From Aquiflexum sp041751335 (GTDB taxonomy: Bacteria; Bacteroidota; Bacteroidia; Cytophagales; Cyclobacteriaceae), in contig NZ_JBGSXS010000148.1 of assembly GCF_041751335.1 (NCBI RefSeq), positions 8,281-72,280 of the forward strand: a stretch of 64,000 nt of DNA, read 5' to 3'. Below, piece by piece: positions 63,119 to 64,000 of the stretch (positions are counted from its first letter, which is position 1; each line of letters opens with the position of its first letter). The notes beneath the pieces are model-generated. The model was not told the origin of the DNA. It made no database searches and saw nothing but the letters and a program-made list of their open reading frames with translations. Made by a program: the position numbers and the translations under genes.

Positions 63119-63871
63119 ATGGATGCATTTGTAGCAGAGTTTATAGGCACCTCTCTTCTAATTACCATGGGTTCGGGTGTTGTAGCAAATGTTGTTTTGA
63201 AAGGTACAAAGGGAAACAACAGCGGCTGGATAGTAATTACCACAGCTTGGGCATTGGGTGTATTTATTGGTGTAGTGGTGGCTGGTCCTCACAGTGGCGC
63301 GCATCTCAATCCTGCTGTCAGTATCGGTTTGGCCATTGTTGGATTTTTTGATTGGGCAATGGTTCCAAGTTATGTTTTAGCCCAAATCTTAGGTGCCATG
63401 TTTGGTGCCACTATATCTTATTTGATCTACAAAGATCATTTTGATGCCACAGAGGATGCAGGTCTCAAATTCGCTCCCTTCGGAACTGTGCCGGCAATCA
63501 GAAATCTCCCTTCCAATCTCTTTTCGGAAATTATCGGCACTTCAGTCTTGATCATAGTGATTCTGTATTCAACAGACCCTGTGATTACAGACTTTAACGG
63601 TCAGCAGGTTCCAATAGGATTAGGAGCATTGGGTGCTTTGCCTGTAGCTTTTTTGGTTTGGGTAATCGGTTTATCACTGGGTGGCACAACAGGATATGCC
63701 ATCAATCCAGCCCGAGATTTTGGCCCTAGACTGATGCACCAATTACTCCCGATCAAAGGAAAAGGAACAAGTGATTGGTCATATAGCTGGGTACCAATCC
63801 TGGGACCAATCATTGGAGCATCAATAGCAGCTGGGATTTATTTGTTACTGGGAGCTGGCGGGATGGTTTGA
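63119..63871 (+). CDS. glpF: glycerol facilitator (aquaglyceroporin)
   Basis: 250 residues, six helices. The two NPA half-helices are HLNPAVS and AINPARD, the latter with the aspartate that marks glycerol-conducting members. It lets glycerol enter by diffusion and completes the operon. No glpR repressor is within the window. Confidence 0.95.
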   Translation: MDAFVAEFIGTSLLITMGSGVVANVVLKGTKGNNSGWIVITTAWALGVFIGVVVAGPHSGAHLNPAVSIGLAIVGFFDWAMVPSYVLAQILGAMFGATISYLIYKDHFDATEDAGLKFAPFGTVPAIRNLPSNLFSEIIGTSVLIIVILYSTDPVITDFNGQQVPIGLGALGALPVAFLVWVIGLSLGGTTGYAINPARDFGPRLMHQLLPIKGKGTSDWSYSWVPILGPIIGASIAAGIYLLLGAGGMV

Positions 63872-64000
63872 ATGGAAATTTGATGAGGCCTTACAGGCTG
63901 ATTTTAATCAGTGCCATTCTACTTAATCTGCTTTATCTCCGTTCCATGATATTTCGTATAGCTACTATTGATCAATTTTGAAATACCAGTAACCCAACTA
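63872..64000. other. 129-base edge segment without an identified gene
   Basis: After glpF the sequence has a small inverted repeat (CTGATT-TT-AATCAG, 63888-63901 region) and a 32-codon open frame from ATG 63883 with a signal-like start. No terminator with a T run is visible. It may be the beginning of the next gene's leader. Confidence 0.3.

Noticed and set aside
63883..63981. 32-codon open frame at the right edge
   Set aside because: It has a hydrophobic start but ends after 32 codons with no homology; too weak to call a gene.
1..64000. tRNA, rRNA, CRISPR, riboswitch or prophage
   Set aside because: No T-arm consensus, regularly spaced repeat array, phage structural gene or known riboswitch core was found on reading; short or degenerate RNAs could still be missed.

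Overview
The window looks like a chromosomal segment from a member of the Bacteroidota, most likely Cytophagales (Cyclobacteriaceae-like). The grounds are the AT-rich sequence, near absence of Shine-Dalgarno leaders, several TAnnTTTG -7 promoter boxes, a TonB-dependent receptor followed by a DUF4249 lipoprotein, a RemB/Wzi-like outer-membrane protein, a DnaJ with only two zinc motifs and an ECF sigma/dual-membrane anti-sigma pair. Genus-level placement is inference from gene content. No rRNA, tRNA, CRISPR array, intact prophage or intact transposase was seen.

Layout. 1-0.7 kb: a type II toxin-antitoxin pair whose PIN toxin carries an in-frame amber stop. 0.7-4.2 kb: small membrane proteins, a winged-helix regulator and two mirror-image copies of a palindromic operator. 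4.2-7.5 kb: an FNR-like reductase, then an accessory scar (decayed duplicate of the RemB/Wzi-like gene plus a DUF4143 ATPase fragment), then the intact RemB/Wzi-like gene. 7.6-11.5 kb: ABC exporter, small membrane protein, YifB/ComM ATPase. 11.6-15.9 kb: trans-sulfuration enzyme, DUF4293, divergent truA and a second ABC exporter. 15.9-16.2 kb: repeat-rich spacer. 16.2-23.5 kb (minus strand): pyrF, lolA-like, ftsK, pyrD, unknown, xerD, vapB and a vapC remnant. 23.6-27.1 kb: aroQ, serC-like, marC, rnhA, tRNA1(Val) methyltransferase. 27.2-32.1 kb: a three-gene cell-surface locus (IPT/Kelch lipoprotein, TonB-dependent receptor, DUF4249 lipoprotein). 32.5-38.8 kb: saccharopine-dehydrogenase-like, cdd, esterase, UPF0158, ABC-2 exporter pair, unknown exported protein. 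38.8-43.8 kb (minus strand): M42 peptidase, hpt, adk, obg, grpE, dnaJ. 44-48.3 kb: OmpA-like protein, upp, Na/Ca exchanger, small membrane protein, serine dehydratase alpha. 48.4-51.3 kb: ECF sigma factor, dual-membrane anti-sigma candidate and FKBP lipoprotein operon. 51.5-59.9 kb: outer-membrane protein, lipA, dps, orphan sensor kinase, prfC, yihY-like, rluA-like, thioredoxin-like, histidine phosphatase. 60-63.9 kb: a compact glpD-glpK-glpF glycerol operon.

How the parts work together. Much of the window is housekeeping: pyrimidine and purine supply and salvage (pyrF, pyrD, upp, cdd, hpt, adk), chromosome dimer handling (ftsK, xerD), protein folding (grpE, dnaJ), ribosome-associated GTPases (obg, prfC) and RNA modification (truA, rluA-like, TrmN6). 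Overlaid are envelope systems. The most interesting is the sigma/anti-sigma/FKBP operon, whose anti-sigma protein has one inner-membrane helix, a long linker of about 160 residues and a C-terminal outer-membrane-type beta-barrel, so it could span the whole envelope. The second theme is decay: both toxin-antitoxin loci have damaged PIN toxins, and a broken duplicate gene abuts an ATPase fragment.
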